Positions 61,692 to 64,000 of a DNA stretch of 64,000 nt are shown here, one piece after another; position 1 is the stretch's first letter, and each line of letters starts with the position of its first letter. A program made the position numbers and the translations under genes. A model generated the notes under the pieces. That model made no database searches. It was not told the origin of the DNA and was given only the letters and a program-made list of their open reading frames with translations. This DNA is from CAZDKK01 sp964603725 (GTDB lineage: Bacteria; Eisenbacteria; RBG-16-71-46; CAIMUX01; WJJG01), in assembly GCA_964603725.1 (NCBI GenBank), contig CAZRWW010000017.1:14450-78449 (forward strand), read 5' to 3'.

Positions 61692-64000
61692 ATGGAAGCG
61701 GGAGTCGGCATGGAGGAGAAGCACAACGCCGTGCTGGTCATCGGCGGGGGGATTGCGGGCATCCAGGCCGCGCTCGATCTGGCCGAGGCCGGGCAGCAGG
61801 TCTACCTGGTGGAGCGCAGCGCGACGCTGGGTGGCCGCATGGCCCAGCTCGACAAGACCTTCCCGACGATGGACTGCTCGATCTGAATCTTGGGCCCCAA
61901 GATGATGGATGCCGGTCGGCATCCGCGGATCGAGATCCTGACCAGCGCCGAGGTTACCGCCCTGGGGGGCGAGGCGGGCGCGTTCAGCGCGACCGTGCTG
62001 CGCCGTCCCCTGGGCGTCATCCCCGAGCTGTGCACGGGCTGCGGGGAGTGCGCCAAGGTGTGCCCGGTGAAGGCTCCCAACCTGTTCGACGTGGGCCTGG
62101 GCACGCGCAAGGCGATCTTCCGCCCGTTTCCGCAGGCGGTGCCCTCCCACTACACGGTGGACCCCGACCTGTGCCTGAACAAGGCGCAGATCATCCGTTG
62201 CGAGCGCTGCATGAAGGCCTGCCCCACGGGCGCCGCCATCCCCGATCGCACGCCCCGCGAGGTCACCTTGCACGTGGGGGCGGTCATCGTGGCGACCGGC
62301 TTCGAGGAATTCGACCCGCGCCCGCTGCGCCGCTACGGCTACTCGATCTACCCCAACGTGCTCACGAGCCTCGAGCTCGAGCGGCTGTTGAACGCCTCCG
62401 GGCCCACGCTGGGCCACGTGCGGCGGCCATCGGACAAGCGGCCGCCGCGCAACGTGATCTACGTGCAGTGCGTCGGCGCGCGCGGCGAGGGCGGTCGCTC
62501 CTACTGCTCGCGCTTCTGCTGCATGAACGCCGTCAAGGACGCCCTGCTGCTCAAACAGCACGACCCGGAGGTCGAGTCGGTGACGATCCTCTACACCGAC
62601 ATCCGCGCCTTCGGCAAGGGCTTCGAGGAGTTCTACGAGCGGGCGCGCCGGAGCGAGTGGATTCGCTTCGTGCGCGGGCGCCCCGCCAGGATCGACGAGG
62701 ACACGGGAAGTCACGACCTCGTCGTGCTGGCCGAGGATACGGAGGACGGCGCGCCCCTGAGGCTCGGCGCCGACATGGTGGTGCTCTCCTGCGCCGGGTC
62801 GCCCTCGGCCGGCACGCGCGAGCTGGCCGCGGCGCTGGGCATCCGCACCAACGCCATGGGGTTCATCGCCACGGAGCCGGGTGAGTCGCCGTTGCGCACC
62901 GCCCGGCCCGGGGTCTTCGTCTGCGGCAGCGCGACGGGCCCGCAGGTGATCCCCGAGTGCGTGGCGCAGGGCTCGGCCGCGGCGGCGGAGGCGGCGATCG
63001 TCCTGCGCGCCGCGGGCGCGGGGACCGGGCGCGCATCCGCGGCCCCGGCGGGCGACGGCGGCGCTCCGGAGGAGATCGAGAGCCTCGGCGAGCGCGGCCC
63101 CGAGGTCGTGACCAGCCCGCCTCCCGCCCGTTCGCCCGGGGAAGAAGGACCCGCCTGGAGTCGCGAGCTGCCCGCCGGAACCGCGCTGCGCTCGGCGGCC
63201 GAGTGGCGCGCGGCGTTCGGCGAGCCGCCGGCGACGGTCGCGGCCGCGCGGGGGCGCCCGGGCGGCGCGCAGATCGACGCCGGCCGGGGCGGGCGGGACC
63301 GCGATCCGGATGCCCGGGAGCGCGCGGCAGACCTCGCCGAAGGCTCTCTGGCCGGGGCCGGGCGCGGCCTGGAGGAGCTGGCGGCCGAAGCGCCGCGCAT
63401 CGGCGTCTTCCTGTGCCACTGCGGCATCAACATCGCGGGCACCCTGGACATGCCGGCGCTGCTCGAGCGAGCTCGCGCGCTGCCCGGGGTCGTGCACGCC
63501 GCCGAGGAGCTCTTCGCCTGTTCCAGCACGTCGCAGGCCGCGATCCAGGCCGCGATCGCCGAGCACGGCCTGAATCGCGTGGTCGTGGCCGCCTGCACGC
63601 CGCGCACGCACGAGCCGATCTTCCGCGAGAACTGCCGCGCGGCCGGGCTCAACCCCTACCTGATCGAGATGGTCAACATCCGCGATCAGTGCGCGTGGGT
63701 CCATGCGGATGAGCCCGGCGCCGCTACGGAGAAGGCGGCCGATCTGCTGCGCATGGCGTGCGCGCGCGCCGCCCGCCTGGCGCCGCTCGTGCCGACGGAG
63801 GTTGCCGTGACGCCGCGCGTGCTGGTCGTGGGCGGCGGCCTGCCGGGCATGAAGGCGGCCAGCGATCTGGCCGCCCTGGGGTTCGGGGTCACGCTGATCG
63901 AGCGCCGCGCGCAGCTCGGCGGCCTGCTGACCGATCTGGCGGCGCTCTACCCGGATGGGCGCGATCCGCAGCGCTCGATCGCGTGGCTGACGGAGAGAAT
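61692..64000 (+). CDS. hdrA: HdrA-type FAD/[4Fe-4S] oxidoreductase with in-frame UGA (selenocysteine), partial
   Basis: The frame starts at ATG 61692 (or 61710), reads AVLVIGGGIAGIQAALDLAE and then LDKTFPTMDCSI, meets TGA at codon 65 (61884-61886), and continues with ILGPKMMDAGRHPRIEILT. The Cys of the family's CSIC is thus replaced by UGA. Downstream are two Cys clusters (CTGCGECAKVCPVKAPN; CERCMKACPTG), a YVQCVGARGEGG motif, a linker, and near residue 570 a second module opening IGVFLCHCGINIAG, followed by another Rossmann motif (VLVVGGGLPGMKAASDLA). It is still open at 64000, so at least 769 residues. HdrA proteins bifurcate or relay electrons; here ferredoxin from the adjacent Kor is the probable donor. 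Stopping at UGA would leave a useless 64-residue peptide. Confidence 0.88.
61884..61924 (+). promoter_or_regulatory. Putative bacterial SECIS element (UGA recoding hairpin)
   Basis: UGA lies at 61884-61886. Twenty nt later a perfect 7-bp stem (61907-61913 with 61918-61924, GGATGCC/GGCATCC) closes a GGTC loop; a U-G pair could add an eighth. A stem-loop at this distance with G at the loop start matches the bacterial SECIS consensus bound by SelB. The hairpin also fits coding constraints, so chance is possible but unlikely. Confidence 0.72.

Noticed and set aside
61692..61886. A truncated or pseudogenised HdrA ending at TGA
   Set aside because: Conserved HdrA sequence continues in frame for over 700 codons, the stop replaces a known Cys/Sec site, and a SECIS-like hairpin follows.
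61884..61886. Genetic-code change with UGA read as Trp or Gly
   Set aside because: Many genes in the window end in TGA at conserved overlaps (ATGA/GTGA), so UGA is a normal stop here.
61305..63704. A 799-codon open frame on the minus strand opposite korC and hdrA
   Set aside because: It has no family similarity and is Arg/Ala/His-rich shadow coding. The plus strand shows KorC and HdrA motifs throughout.

Overview
This 64-kb window is from a high-GC bacterium. A scaffold gap of ten Ns and the lack of resemblance to any well-studied genome suggest an uncultured, metagenome-assembled lineage. The genes are packed tightly, many overlap by 4 bp, and GTG starts are common. One secreted protease ends in a FlgD-Ig-like sorting tail of the type seen in FCB-group candidate phyla. 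I cannot name the phylum from memory; the 16S gene at 34011-35570 would settle it.

Layout. (1) 1-16380, minus strand: a housekeeping run of ruvB-queA-tgt-yajC-fmt-rsmB-PASTA-rpe-ffh-rpsP-khpA-rimM-trmD-rplS-rnhB-yraN, followed by a propionate/methylmalonyl-CoA type module (meaB, B12-binding mutase subunit, two acyl-CoA dehydrogenases). (2) 16783-21556, plus strand: prkA-yeaH-spoVR, the conserved stress/sporulation-associated triad. (3) 21626-29264, minus strand: a large secreted subtilisin, ruvA/ruvC, a YebC-type protein and an EF-G-like GTPase. (4) 29435-35785, minus strand: a complete rRNA operon (16S, tRNA-Ile, tRNA-Ala, 23S, 5S, terminator, promoter, boxA). Its 23S gene is interrupted by a 719-nt group I intron carrying a LAGLIDADG endonuclease gene. 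(5) 36222-48876, both strands: a class A penicillin-binding protein, a cytidine deaminase/pyrimidine-nucleoside phosphorylase fusion, mazG, an agmatinase-family protein, a 3D-domain protein, rsgA, an rluD-like gene damaged by an assembly artefact, a Lon-like protease split by an in-frame stop, and dapD. (6) 49058-57378, plus strand: tRNA-Trp, two tandem ADP-glucose pyrophosphorylase-type genes, a coupled four-gene membrane-protein cluster of unknown role, a secreted lectin-like protein and an aminotransferase. (7) 57541-64000, plus strand: two acetyltransferases, then a 2-oxoacid:ferredoxin oxidoreductase operon (delta, alpha, beta, gamma) followed by an HdrA-type flavoprotein that runs off the window.

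Most notable points. The HdrA-type gene contains an in-frame UGA exactly where the family has a conserved Cys, and a perfect 7-bp hairpin with a GGUC loop lies 20 nt downstream. This is strong evidence for a selenoprotein, probably receiving electrons through ferredoxin from the adjacent 2-oxoacid oxidoreductase. The 23S intron sits after the U equivalent to E. coli 1931, with a recognisable P1 and core elements. The four-gene membrane cluster after the glgC pair is the best candidate for an undescribed system. No CRISPR array, transposase or phage gene was seen.
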